A stretch of 31,934 nucleotides of DNA from Lichtheimia corymbifera B2541 (lineage: Eukaryota > Mucoromycota > Mucoromycetes > Mucorales > Lichtheimiaceae). Made by a program: the position numbers and the translations under genes. Every line of letters starts with the position of its first letter. The stretch's first letter is position 1. This document shows positions 10,860-20,780 of the stretch, in pieces. The stretch is taken from the NCBI GenBank assembly GCA_000697475.1, contig JNEU01000702.1, positions 1-31,934 on the forward strand, written 5' to 3'. The notes below the pieces were generated by a model that had not been told where the DNA came from, ran no database searches, and was given only the letters and a program-made list of their open reading frames with translations.

Positions 10860-11805
10860 GTTTAATCTACATCATATTACGTTAAAACAGCTTTCACCTT
10901 TCGTACCTGATAACATAATATAACATTTCTCGATGACGGGAGTGTATGAGTTGGCATTCGGATTAACCATTACATGTCAGTGAAAGCTCTAATAAAGGTA
11001 TCATCATCCACACGGTCTCCAACAATGGATCATGCATAAGAGGAGTATAATATGCGACAGCGGCCCTTCTGAAGCGCTTACCTGGTTAACAGCTTGCTAA
11101 GATTTCATTTATAAGCGATCAATTCTTATCGATCTAACTCGAAAGAGTTCGCTCTTGATCTAATTTGATGTCCTTGCTTATGGCCATCTTGTAAATGGGA
11201 ATACTTCAACTTTAGCATTTACCGATGCAGACGCCTATTCTCGGTGATATGGACAAGGGTATCATCTGCCAGCATGCAAAGAAAAAATCATCCCAGATGC
11301 GTTCCCATATCTATGGTGGCGGGTTGCCTCTGTCAAGAAGGTTCCTCTGTTGGATCGTGTGAATGCGAGATATTTGTTGCACAATCCCTGATCTTGGACA
11401 GCTACCTACCAGCGCACAACGGAAACTTTGGAAGCTCAAGCCGATGGCAACGATTTAAAAATCCCACGTACATACCCACAGTGCGCTTTGATAAGCTACT
11501 ACGGTCAAATTTTATCCTTTTCTGGCAAGGGGCATGAGAAAAGATTGATATGGGTGATTGGTCAGTGTGTCATATCGCCTCATTCCCCACACTCGATTGG
11601 AGGGTCGTACACGATATTGACTTGTGTGTGGGATCCGAATCTCATCTTGTATGGTAACAATGGTGATGCTGAGTAACATCACACAAAGGGAGGTGTATGC
11701 ATCATTTAGTGTATAAAAGCAGTCTACTCCTCACATGCTTTGATCCTACTTTGTTTTTCTTCCTTTTTCATCCAACACCACCACCACCACCGCCAACCCC
11801 ATCCT
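10860..11805. other. Intergenic region upstream of permease 3
   Basis: No recognisable gene. An open frame at 11244-11537 (97 residues) lacks family features and is judged chance. The right end contains the TATA element and leader of permease 3. Confidence 0.45.
11712..11719 (+). promoter_or_regulatory. TATA box of permease 3
   Basis: TATAAAAG lies 87 bp before the ATG at 11806, followed by a pyrimidine- and CCA-rich leader. It is a good match to the TATA consensus and to the same octamer before the secreted-protein gene. Confidence 0.6.
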
Positions 11806-14249
11806 ATGGCTACCATACAGGAAAAAGAAGAAAAGACGATTGTCGTCGAGGAAAAGGCAGAGGTTTATACTACCGATGATGTGGAGCATGGCTATGAAAC
11901 TACAGACGATGGATTCGTGCCTCCGGATGAGAAGGAATGGCTTAAATTGCGATGGAAACTGGATTTGCGTATCATTCCCTACGTTGGTCTTCTTTACCTA
12001 TGTTCATTTTTGGATCGTGTTAATATCGGTAAGAGAGCGTATACCAGTGATAATGATTCCGCAGTAGCTCACGAGACAATTCGATCCATTTCAAAGGCAA
12101 TGCCAAAGTCGCCGGGTTACAAGAGGACTTGGAGATGACCGGCAGCGAGTACAATTTGGCATTGACGATTTTTTTCATTGGCTATGTAAGTGGAAAGAGT
12201 CATTCCCAATTGCACATTCTGGTTGGATGGCTGAGCTGTTTTCTTCATTCATGCTGATCCATTCGGGGTTTTTCAGATCCTCTTTGAGGTACCGTCTAAT
12301 CTTATGCTCAAGAAAATCGGTCCTAGCAAATGGATATCGATCGTGATGCTGTCATGGGGCATGGTAAGTGAATAAAAGTGTGGAATAAGATTCGTAATAT
12401 GTATGCTCACATGTATTCACTTGGTAGGTAATGGCGTGCATGGCAGCCGTGCACAATGCAGCAGGTACCATCTTTTAGCATAAATCAAGATATATTCTGA
12501 TCTCCTCGGATTAGGTCTTTTGGCAAGTCGCTTTTTTCTCGGTATAACAGAGGCTGGCTTATTTCCCGGTGAGTCTCTCGGAATGATTGTGTGGTGCGGA
12601 AATAGTGGCTGATATTGAATGGCGATCTCTCTCTTTCCCATAGGCGTAATTTTCTATCTGACGCTGTGGTACACAAGAAAGGAACAGGCAACCCGTTTGG
12701 CACTTTTCTTTGGATGCTCTACTTTGGCGGGTGTAAGTATTACCTTTGTGTCCACGGATGAACCATTTTTACCGATCTACAATGACTAACAATTGATCTC
12801 TGCTTGTGCTACTATAGGCATTTGGCGGTGTATTGGTAAGTGATCGGCTATACAATTTGCGCAATATACATGCTCACACGCACGTCGACAGGCATACGGA
12901 ATTATGCAAATGGATGGCATTCGAGGCATGCATGGCTGGCAATGGATCTTTAGTAAGGATGATTTTTGCTGCTCAGGATTGTCTACTAGAGTACCAATAC
13001 TAACAATCAACTTAAAAAAAAGTCATTGAGGCTATTCCAACTTTAGTCCTTGCATGCTGCACATATTTTGCCCTTCCTGATTTCCCAGAAACAAAGAGCA
13101 AATGTAAGTTTGTATAAAAGAGTGACTTGATAGCAGGCCTAAAACTAATATATTATCCTAGTCCTTAGCGAACGTGAGCGTGAGATTATCGTGCATCGCC
13201 TACGAAAAGACGCTGGGCCAGCAACAGAGACTCAATTTAGCAAAAAGCAAGTCCTTGCAGCTTTTCTGGATTGGAAGGTGTACATGCATGCAGCCATTTT
13301 TATTTCCTTGGTAAGTGATGATTGAGCTAGGTAATCAATGAGGGATCAGCTGACACATGCCATATTTAAAAAGGTGACACCGCTTTATTCCCTCAGTATG
13401 TTCATGCCAAGCATCATCAGTGGTATGGGATTTACAGCTCTTACTGCTCAAGCCATGTCGGCACCACCATATGCATTCGGTAAGGATACCCTATAACACC
13501 GTGGATGGGTCATTGGATCAAAAGATGCTTTTGAATACTAAGTCTTGATATTTATCTAGCATGTGTTGCCACTATCGCTGTTGCCATGCACGCTGATAGA
13601 AAGGGCGAGCGAGGCTTGGTAAGTGCATAGCATGGAGAAAGAAAGGGTGGATGAAGTTCAAGTCGCATGGTGAGCTAATTTTCTCCTTGTAGCATATTGC
13701 AATTCCTGCAGTTGTTGGTATGGTTGGTTACGTCTTGCTTGTTACTTTGAAAGACAAAGGCTCCGTGGCCATGTATGTCGCTGCATGCATTACTGCAACT
13801 GGTGTCTTTGGTCCCATTGCACCCATGCTCAGTTGGTTCAGTAATAATTTTGGTGGTCAGACAAAGCGTGGTGTGGCAACTGCTATCATTGTATCTCTTG
13901 GAAATATCGGTAAGAGGCATAGGATGATGCTAGGATGATAATTAACCTATCCCCCAACAGGAGGTGCTATGGGTGGTCAGGTTTATCAAGCGTGGGATGC
14001 ACCCCATTACACACGTGGTCATACTATTTGTGCTGCATTGATGGCCTGTGCGATTGTGTTATCTCTCATTTACAAATTCCTGTTGATCCGAATGAACAAG
14101 AAACGCGAGAATATGACCGAGGAAGAATACAACAAGGCTTGTCAAGGCGAGGAGCTTTGTGATCATGTAAGCAATAATCAACATGGCGTTGTTTTATTCA
14201 AATACTCATATCGTTTCCATAGCACCCCGACTTTAGATACATGTCTTGA
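11806..14249 (+). CDS. MFS permease, Dal5/allantoate family, paralogue 3 (15 exons)
   Basis: A predicted organic-anion:proton symporter more distant from the other two. Exons: 11806-12028, 12097-12185, 12277-12363, 12428-12464, 12515-12568, 12644-12732, 12818-12835, 12892-12952, 13023-13103, 13162-13310, 13374-13479, 13560-13618, 13693-13909, 13961-14166 and 14223-14249, totalling 500 residues. It shows WKLDLRIIPYVGLLYL, CSFLDRVNIGNAKVAG, ILFEVPSNLMLKKIGP, ASRFFLGITEAGLFPG, AYGIMQMDGIRG, HGWQWIFIIEAIPT, LPDFPETKSK and the tail HPDFRYMS. It has an acidic, Glu/Asp-rich N-terminus of about 50 residues. The ATG at 11806 was chosen over 11740 because the earlier ATG would translate the CCA-rich leader. 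It carries the common 18-nt microexon, but its preceding intron has a normal GT donor. It has six or seven more introns than its neighbours. Confidence 0.9.
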
Positions 14250-14423
14250 AGACTGACATCTGTCATCCACTCACTCTATACTAATATCCACTCTACTGTA
14301 ATACGCTATCCCATAAAATACAAGCTAGCTGTAGTTTATAATCCCTCATTGTAGATATTCGTCCATGTCAATCATAAGTGGCCTTGGATCAAGTCATACA
14401 TCAAATATATATACATATAACAT

Positions 14424-15662
14424 TTACACCTTTATTTCCTCCTCGAGATGTGTGTTTATGCTCTCCTGATGCTCCTGCTGCTTCTTTCGCTTTGAATTCT
14501 TGGACCATGCCTTTAATCGCAAACGTTTCTTGTGCCTCTGTTTCTCCCATTTTGAGATATATGCCAGGAGTCGTGCTCGTGTCTCGGTGCTCATAAGCCT
14601 AGGATCACCATTGCTGTAATAGTACATTTGATCGACAAGACGTTGGGCAGTTGCATATGCATTACGACGACACAGGGCAGTGACCAGCCCACCCACAATT
14701 GCTTGATCTGTAGCAATCCCACGTTGATGCATATCCTCGAGTAACTGATCCGCTGCATCCAAGTCCTTGGTTCGTGCAATTGCCTTGAGCATGATGGAGT
14801 ATGTACGCGCACTTGGATTGATATCGTCTTGTCGCATATGATCGAATAATATCCACGCATTATCCACCTGACCATGTTGTACCAGCATATTGAGAATCGA
14901 ATTGAATACGGCCACATGTTTTGTGGGTGTCAACTTGAGATCTGTCATTTCACGGCATAGCTGCTCAATGATACGCATGGGAGGATCAGCGATTTGATGG
15001 CGATGTGATAGTTGACGTGATGATGATTTGGAGACGAGATTGATGATCATTGTGTTAAGATAGAGCATAATGCGCCGTCGTCGTCGGGACATGGGTCGTT
15101 CCTTATAGTAAAGCAAAAGGGTATCATGAACGGCGTATAATCCCGTCAAATTGTGTGCTCGATACAATCCATGGCATAATTGATACAAAGTCTCGTGTGG
15201 TGGCATCCTCTTGTGATATTGAACAAGTCGCATGTACCGGTATAAGGCATCGGCCGCTCGTCCCTTGAGTAATAGCTCGCTTATTGACACATTCAAGTAC
15301 TGAATCGGATCCAATTTGGCGGCTGCTACAACACCGTGGTTGTTGCTATGGCTTGTTGCTATCCATCGTCGAGACATGTCGTTCCAAAATGCTCGGTTTA
15401 CTGTTGACGTGCGTATTGGAGAGCCACAGCCGCTGCATCGAGCAATACGAGACAATGGAAAAGACGACGACACGCGAGTGGTGAGCCGTGTAGTGATGGC
15501 GGCGACATTGGGTATAAGCGATCGAATCAGCAAATCGGTTGTACGTCCTGTGACATTGCGCATTCCAGAGAGAGTGAGAGGGAGAGCTCTGTGAGAGTTG
15601 TGTGTGGGAGATGTCAAGAACTTGAAGCAGCAAGTCGACGCTGTAAACAAAATATTTTGCAT
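14424..15662 (-). CDS. Pentatricopeptide-repeat (PPR) protein, probably mitochondrial
   Basis: A single open frame of 412 residues. PPR proteins bind organellar RNA one base per repeat and act in mitochondrial RNA stability, processing or translation. Clear 35-residue repeats lie at about 250-284 (starts VAVFNSILNML), 285-319 (starts ARTYSIMLKAI) and 320-352 (starts QAIVGGLVTAL); weaker helices at about 120-185 may be more degenerate repeats. The first 100 residues are rich in Ser, Thr and Arg with almost no acids, as in a matrix-targeting sequence. The C-terminus (about 373-397) is strongly basic (KRLRLK, KRKKQQ), which could add RNA contacts. Start alternatives are Met34 or Met96. It ends 174 bp from permease 3, tail to tail. 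The RNA target cannot be deduced. Confidence 0.8.
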   Translation of the reverse strand: MQNILFTASTCCFKFLTSPTHNSHRALPLTLSGMRNVTGRTTDLLIRSLIPNVAAITTRLTTRVSSSFPLSRIARCSGCGSPIRTSTVNRAFWNDMSRRWIATSHSNNHGVVAAAKLDPIQYLNVSISELLLKGRAADALYRYMRLVQYHKRMPPHETLYQLCHGLYRAHNLTGLYAVHDTLLLYYKERPMSRRRRRIMLYLNTMIINLVSKSSSRQLSHRHQIADPPMRIIEQLCREMTDLKLTPTKHVAVFNSILNMLVQHGQVDNAWILFDHMRQDDINPSARTYSIMLKAIARTKDLDAADQLLEDMHQRGIATDQAIVGGLVTALCRRNAYATAQRLVDQMYYYSNGDPRLMSTETRARLLAYISKWEKQRHKKRLRLKAWSKNSKRKKQQEHQESINTHLEEEIKV

Positions 15663-16450
15663 GGAGACGGCTTCACTCCGATCTTAACACACACGCTCGC
15701 TGCTATGGATTTGCCTTGTTGGCTATCAACTTTATACTCATACTATGATAGGTATCCCAAGTCATATACAATCCATATACCTCTTGACGTACACAAGCTG
15801 GTGCATCCAGGTCTAGGAAATGACTACTTCAGAAGATCACCTTGTCATCACTGCGGAGAAGCAATCAGCAAATGTCAAGAGGAACCTGACAACAATGCTT
15901 TGCCAACATCAACGTGCTCTTTATTCAAAGCAGCCAACCGATTTACCATGATGATCACAAATTGTTCCACTCGAATACGGACAATCAACGTTGCATATTA
16001 CAATCCTTGCATTGTATGAGAGGAGTGGCTACCCCAAATATTTACATCAACGTGTTATGTCATCGCAAGAAGAATAAAATGTATACTTTGCAGTAACTTG
16101 AGCTAAATCCTCTCACTACAGCATCTCACCAGATATAAAGTTGCTGATATATCGATTACTTTTTCACAGTATCTCACCACCTAGTGTAATTCTCTCCTTC
16201 TCCACCTCCCACTATACACCGCTAAAGTGTAATCAGTTTCATGTTTTGGACAATGCCCCTTCCTATCTTATTCCATAACGATCAATGATACATCCATGCA
16301 ACGAGTGCTTTCAGGGGCAGTGTCCTGCATGCACCTATTATAACAACAAGTAAATATTTTCCATGGCGTATCTTCTGTAAATTTATTTGATGCTCTAGAA
16401 CTATAAAAGCTCACCATTGCTACCTACATAGCTTCACTACTTATTAACCG
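15663..16450. other. Intergenic: divergent upstream regions of PPR gene and secreted-protein gene
   Basis: No convincing gene. A plus-strand open frame (15591-16019) begins inside the antisense of the PPR gene and holds a CHHC-containing stretch without family resemblance; I do not call it. From about 16305 rightwards the sequence is the promoter of the secreted-protein gene, and it is echoed near 17391. Confidence 0.45.
16402..16409 (+). promoter_or_regulatory. TATA box of the secreted-protein gene
   Basis: TATAAAAG lies 49 bp before the ATG at 16451. The decayed copy has CATAAAAT at 17483-17490, at nearly the same distance from its ATG, so the element descends from the duplicated promoter and has been damaged there. 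Confidence 0.6.
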
Positions 16451-17049
16451 ATGAAGATATTTGGTATTGCTATTTCCTTGGCATTCCTAGGTGCGTAGTA
16501 CTCTGTGAGTGGTGGCCCTCTTGATCCCAATCAATCCGGCGGTGCTCTAGATGGTATATGTTCAGCTGTTCGTGATTTAAAGGCCTGCCCTTCAAATTCG
16601 CTTCCCTGTACATATGAGACCATTACTCTTGATAAGCAATCGTATGGTAAAGTATCGGTACGGGGTTCAGCAGTGCTCCATGTCGTTTACCTTGCTTTTT
16701 ATTCAATTCCAGACGTCCTTGTGAAGCGCCCATGCTCTCCTCCCCCTCAGCCGGCCAAATGCAAAACTTCCAAGGATAACGAAAAGCAATGTGTGAATGA
16801 CGGATGCACTTGGACTCGTTGGATACCGAAATATAGTGAGTATAACAACATAAAAAAAAAGCGAAGAGTATTCTAGTATGGAAACTAATTCATATAAATG
16901 TAACAACTCCAGGCGGACTACCAGCTGCTACTGAATGCCTAGAGCAGTTCCGATACCTCGGCATTGTGACAGAGTCGGTCTGCAATAAATATTCAAATCA
17001 GTGCATATGGGATGAAGAAAACGGCACTTGCTATGAAAGATATGAATAA
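16451..17049 (+). CDS. Small cysteine-rich secreted protein (possible)
   Basis: Exons 16451-16490, 16551-16646, 16713-16835 and 16913-17049 give 131 residues. The N-terminus MKIFGIAISLAFL is a signal-peptide core. The rest has 11 cysteines, with two similar blocks, QCVNDGCTWTRW and QCIWDEENGTCYERY. Introns 2 and 3 have clear signals (GTAAAG/TTCCAG and GTGAGT/CTCCAG). Intron 1 is uncertain: GTGCGT to CTCTAG, 60 nt, keeps the frame and removes an in-frame TAG at 16497-16499. If that segment is actually coding, it would extend the signal peptide as in the second copy (GASYSVNG) and this gene would carry a nonsense codon. Secreted cysteine-rich proteins include effectors, wall proteins and inhibitors; no function is assigned. 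Confidence 0.6.
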
Positions 17050-17539
17050 GCTAATAAAGAACTCATGAACCAACCTCATTCTACGCTATCCCAAAAGCCG
17101 GATTCGATATCTCATTTGTTTCAAGGATTGTGTGCTGCTTCGCTTCACGTTGCTCATAAGTCCGATCATCCCATCATATAGCTGTTGTTGCCGAGCTTCT
17201 TATCCCGTACGGATAGAAGCGGGATCGAGCTGGTCTTTTCATGCTGAGAGCACCATGAAAGAGTGATCTTGCTGCCATACCCGTGGTCACGGGTCTTTAA
17301 GGTATCGGCTTCACCCATGCAATGAGGATTGAGATTACGGTCCATATATAGCATTCGTATAAAGGATCCGGACCTATGGAACTTCTTGAACTTTCAGGGG
17401 CATGCTATATCATGCATATGTATATTCAAGAAGACAGCTTTTTTCTTGGTGGCGTATCGGGACGTCTACTTTGCTCGAAAACCATAAAATGAAGAGTTTT
17501 TTTTAACCGTTGATAGCTACCTGTTCTACTCATCATTCG
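17050..17539. other. Spacer and promoter of the duplicated copy
   Basis: No gene is visible at 17050-17390. From about 17392 the sequence is the duplicated promoter of the secreted-protein gene. Confidence 0.45.
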
Positions 17540-17936
17540 ATGAAGATCTTTGGTATATTCATTTCCTTGGCGTTTTAGGTGCATCGTATTCTGTGAATGG
17601 TTCCTCCTTTGATAGCCTTCTTCAAGATGGTACGTATTCAGCTGTCCACAGTGTCAATAGTTTGTCCTCCCAATCCGCTTCCCTGTGCCTATGAGTCGTT
17701 TGAGAATGACGGTCACCACGCTCTTCGTGGTATGTGTTGGCTTCAATGTCAACAGTGTCCATGTCGTTCACATTGCTTATTGCCTTGCTTTTAAACGTAT
17801 CGAGCTGTCGTGCATAGCTATTCGTTAAAATAAGGATCTTTATTATTCGTACGGATGAATCACATCAGCCTGTGTGATTATAGTTTTCAGTGACAACGAG
17901 GAACAATGCTGTGGACCTGTGTGGATCGTTTAGAGT
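17540..17936 (+). pseudogene. Decayed tandem copy of the small secreted-protein gene
   Basis: It begins ATGAAGATCTTTGG like the intact copy, but a one-base deletion (GCGTTTTAG against GCATTCCTAG) gives an in-frame TAG at codon 13. A further indel shifts the frame around AGTTTGTCCTCCCAA before the conserved CCGCTTCCCTGT block. The homologous 3' block at about 17892-17935 reads DNEEQC and then runs to a stop; the final cysteine-rich exon is not found. The TATA element is also altered. The exact right end is approximate. Confidence 0.6.
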
Positions 17937-18171
17937 ATATGGATGAACAGGATGGTTTCATGCAGTGACCTCCCGGTTGATCTACACCTTGTTGCACCAA
18001 GGTTCGCCCTTCCTCTTATGCAAACATTTATGCTTCTCACGACATACAACTGTTTCACCCATACACAAGCAGTGCATTTTATCCGAGTGGTACGTCAATT
18101 GGCTGTGAGAAAAAAAAACACCGGTGCGCAATCCAACATTCTTGCTCTTTTCTTTCGTAAACGGCATAGAA

Positions 18172-19950
18172 ATGACCATCTTCCAAGACCAACCCAATCC
18201 TTCTGCGGTACTTTTGAAAGCAGGTGAACTTGTGGTGGTAAGCAAAAGTGATAATACAAGGATGATTTGGGATTCATGCAGGAGCACATGCGATGGTAAG
18301 GTTAACAGGATCGCTTTTTCACTTTAGCAAAATCTACCAGTGCCCGAGTTAGGCCCAACAGGTAATCACAAGCTATAGTGTAATCCAACAACATCATCAC
18401 TCATGAAAAATACTAGATGTGCTGGTGAATATTAAAGCAACGGGCATTTGCGGATCTGACGTGCATTATTTCACGCATGGGAAAAGTGGCGACTATGTTG
18501 TCAAGGACCCACTAGTGATGGGCCATGAGTCTGCAGGACAAGTCGTGGCTATTGGCAGTGCAGTGCAAAGTCTCAAGCCTGGTGATCGTGTGGCTGTGGA
18601 ACCTGGCGTGACATGCCGTACCTGTGACATGTGTAAATCTGGGCTTTACAACCTATGCCCTGATGTGGCCTTGTAAGTTACTATCCCTCCTCAATATTGG
18701 GAATCAAGTCAAGATTCAACGTATGATTACTATAGTGCCGCCACACCGCCTGTTCATGGCACGTTATGCCATTACTACAAACATCCAGAGGATATGTGCT
18801 TCAAGTAGGTCATTAGTTGATGTTGCGATAATAGGCAGCTCATCAAGGCTTGTTGTATATAATAGATTGCCTGACAACGTTAGCTATGAAGAAGGTGCCT
18901 TAATCGAACCATTATCTGTGGGCTTATACTCAATCGAGCGTGGTAGTGTCAAGGTTGGTGATCGTGTATTAGTTCTTGGTGCCGGACCAGTAGGCCTTTT
19001 GTGTTGTGCAGCAGCCAAAGCCGCTGGTGCTGCTCGTGTCATGATTGCAGGTAAAAAGTATTATATGAAGATACACACACTGCTTTATGCTGAATACATT
19101 GTTACATAGACATTTCACCTTCCCGGCTCAAGTTTGCAGCATCCTATTATACAGACAGCCAAATCCTTTTGGATAAACCCAGCCCCAACGAACCCAACAT
19201 TGAATATGCACGCCGTACTGCTGCCAAGATCCTTAAAGAATATGGTGGATATGCAGATTGTGTGCTTGATTGTACTGGTGTTGAAACATGTGTACAGCTC
19301 GCTGTCCTGGTATGTCATGGATATGGTTATTTTACACATCCTTGGGTCAAGTTTTCTGACGATGCTATTCATAATCGGCATGCATTAACAGCTAACCAAA
19401 AACGGTGGTGCTGCAGTGCTGGTTGGACTTGGAGCATCCATTCAGGCACTACCTGTGGCCGAGATTGCGAATCGTCAAGTGGACATCCGTGGTATCCGTC
19501 GTTATTGTAATGTAAGTGCATGTGTATTTGCGGGGAGGATGGGGCATGTGTGTGGTTGTGTGTGGGAAACGATATATCCTGCTGCAATTCGGGGACAAGA
19601 ACAAAAGATAGGTGGTGTATGGAAGGTGTTATTAAGAAGCCCAACACTGACGCGGCATATATGTATGCATCATTTTCACCCTTGCAGACGTAAGCATAAA
19701 GACCATTGGATTACCTGCATATGAACATTTTGACTGCACACACACACGCGCGCGCGCACACAACGCGTATACGCATGCTCACCACATGTGTTTCCATAGA
19801 TACCCACGCGCCATTCAATTACTGAGCACAGGAGTTATCAATGTCAAGTCACTCATTACACACACGTATCCATTGAATCAAGCCAAGGAAGCGTTTGAAC
19901 ATTGTAGGGAAGCAAGAGATGGTGCCATCAAGATACAAATTAAACCTTGA
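18172..19950 (+). CDS. NAD-dependent sorbitol/xylitol dehydrogenase (zinc, MDR family)
   Basis: Oxidises a polyol such as sorbitol or xylitol to the ketose with NAD+, in the cytosol. Exons: 18172-18237, 18328-18361, 18417-18672, 18736-18804, 18866-19050, 19110-19309, 19392-19511, 19688-19689 and 19800-19950, giving 360 residues, the normal family size. Catalytic zinc ligands are Cys45 (GICGSDVHY), His70-Glu71 (MGHE) and Glu156 (LIEPLSVG). The structural-zinc lobe is complete (C-x2-C-x2-C-x7-C, residues 100-114), unlike the mammalian enzyme. The nucleotide fold has GAGPVG at 180-185, and Asp204 in IADIS points to NAD rather than NADP. The ATG at 18172 gives a standard start; an in-frame ATG at 18124 would add 16 unusual residues. 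The frame across RYCN-T-YPRA requires the 2-nt exon at 19688-19689. Confidence 0.92.
19688..19689 (+). other. Two-nucleotide microexon (AC) in the polyol dehydrogenase gene
   Basis: The dinucleotide sits between a good acceptor with a pyrimidine-rich tract (CACCCTTGCAG) and a good donor (GTAAGC). The preceding exon ends in frame at AAT (Asn310) with donor GTAAGT; the next exon starts with a single A before TAC CCA. Inclusion gives AAT ACA TAC CCA, Asn-Thr-Tyr-Pro, the motif found as RYCNTWP in animal sorbitol dehydrogenases. Skipping it throws the last 50 codons out of frame. Confidence 0.75.
19735..19762. repeat. Alternating purine-pyrimidine tract (CA/CG)
   Basis: Twenty-eight bases of strict alternation, CA repeats around a central CG run, lie inside the intron between the 2-nt exon and the last exon of the dehydrogenase. 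Such tracts can adopt Z-DNA under supercoiling; any role is inference. Confidence 0.7.
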
Positions 19951-20780
19951 TACCAATAAAGAAAAGTGCTGGCAAGAGTGCCAATTCAGATGATTATACC
20001 TGCTGATGTGTATATGTACGTGTTCTAGACAATCATCCATGTTTACAAAACATAGGATATTTTTCCCCGCGTGCCTTTTTTCTCATATACATACACATCC
20101 ATGCACAAGATCAAACGGAGATAACGGAAGAGACTAGCACAAGTCTATTACCCGCTGCTGCTATCCAATCCCCCCTTCTCTCCTTCTCAATCAACCCCTT
20201 ATAAAAACGGAATTACCACTTTTAGCTATTCCAGATCGTTCGAATACATGATGAGGGGGTAAAAGGCAAATGAACTTTTATGATGATGGTCATTTTCAGG
20301 AAGAATAAATATATCAAAACAAACGAGTGGAAAGAAAGAATACAACATGAAAGGAATGGGAGTGTGTGTATATACAAAAGAGAGTGATGGGGATTGAGAT
20401 AGGCTCTCGCACAGACAACAGAAATGAGGACATATAAGAAATCATACAAAGATATACAAAGAGGATTGGCGGAACAAGGAGGGAATGGGTATGTGAGATT
20501 GGATGTGCTTGAAAAGAACAAAAAAAGGTTGAGTGGGTATGCTTGGATGGAACTGTAGAAATACAACCTAGTATAAAGAAGAAAAAATACAAGTAGTGTA
20601 CAAAAGGAATGGCAAGTATCAAGCCCATGCATATGGAAGAGCTTGATGGTATAACATACAATGGGGTTGTTTGTCTGTGCGATATAAAGGAGAGCCTGAG
20701 ATCAATAAATAGTAGAACAAAGCGAGCGTGATGGGATATACAAGATATGTGTGTGTGTGTGTGATAGAGAATGGGTGGAT
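19951..20780. other. Convergent intergenic region and 3' flanks
   Basis: Lies between two convergent genes and presumably holds both 3' UTRs. The minus strand is pyrimidine-rich and open at 20632-20222, but its composition (Phe, Leu, Ser and Tyr runs) suggests a chance frame. A GT repeat lies at about 20746-20762. Confidence 0.5.

Larger units (their letters stand above)
16305..17936 (+). repeat. Tandem duplication covering promoter and small secreted-protein gene
   Basis: Two diverged copies begin at about 16305 (TTTCAGGGGCAGTG) and about 17392 (TTTCAGGGGCATGC), an offset of about 1,088 bp. Shared landmarks include GGCGTATC (about 16364 and 17452), a TATA-type element, the ATGAAGAT start and a 3' block with GACAACGAGGAACAATG against GATAACGAAAAGCAATG. 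Copy 2 has several indels and loses the last part. Confidence 0.75.

Noticed and set aside
15591..16019. 142-residue plus-strand frame overlapping the 5' end of the PPR gene
   Set aside because: It starts antisense to the PPR coding region, has no recognisable family features, and its CHHC stretch alone is not a domain. Most likely a chance frame.
18272..18293. Possible extra small exon between AG and GT signals in intron 1 of the dehydrogenase
   Set aside because: Including the 14-nt segment after ATGCAG shifts the frame and loses the alignment QNLPVPELGP; skipping it matches the family exactly.
4987..19950. Specialised metabolite or nitrogen-catabolism gene cluster
   Set aside because: The permeases are paralogues from local duplication, and the neighbouring PPR, secreted-protein and dehydrogenase genes share no pathway; no allantoin-pathway enzyme, synthase or pathway regulator is present.
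20222..20661. Long minus-strand frames between the dehydrogenase and CDC24
   Set aside because: The frames are runs of Phe, Leu, Ser, Tyr and Pro from pyrimidine-rich DNA downstream of CDC24, best explained as 3' UTR.
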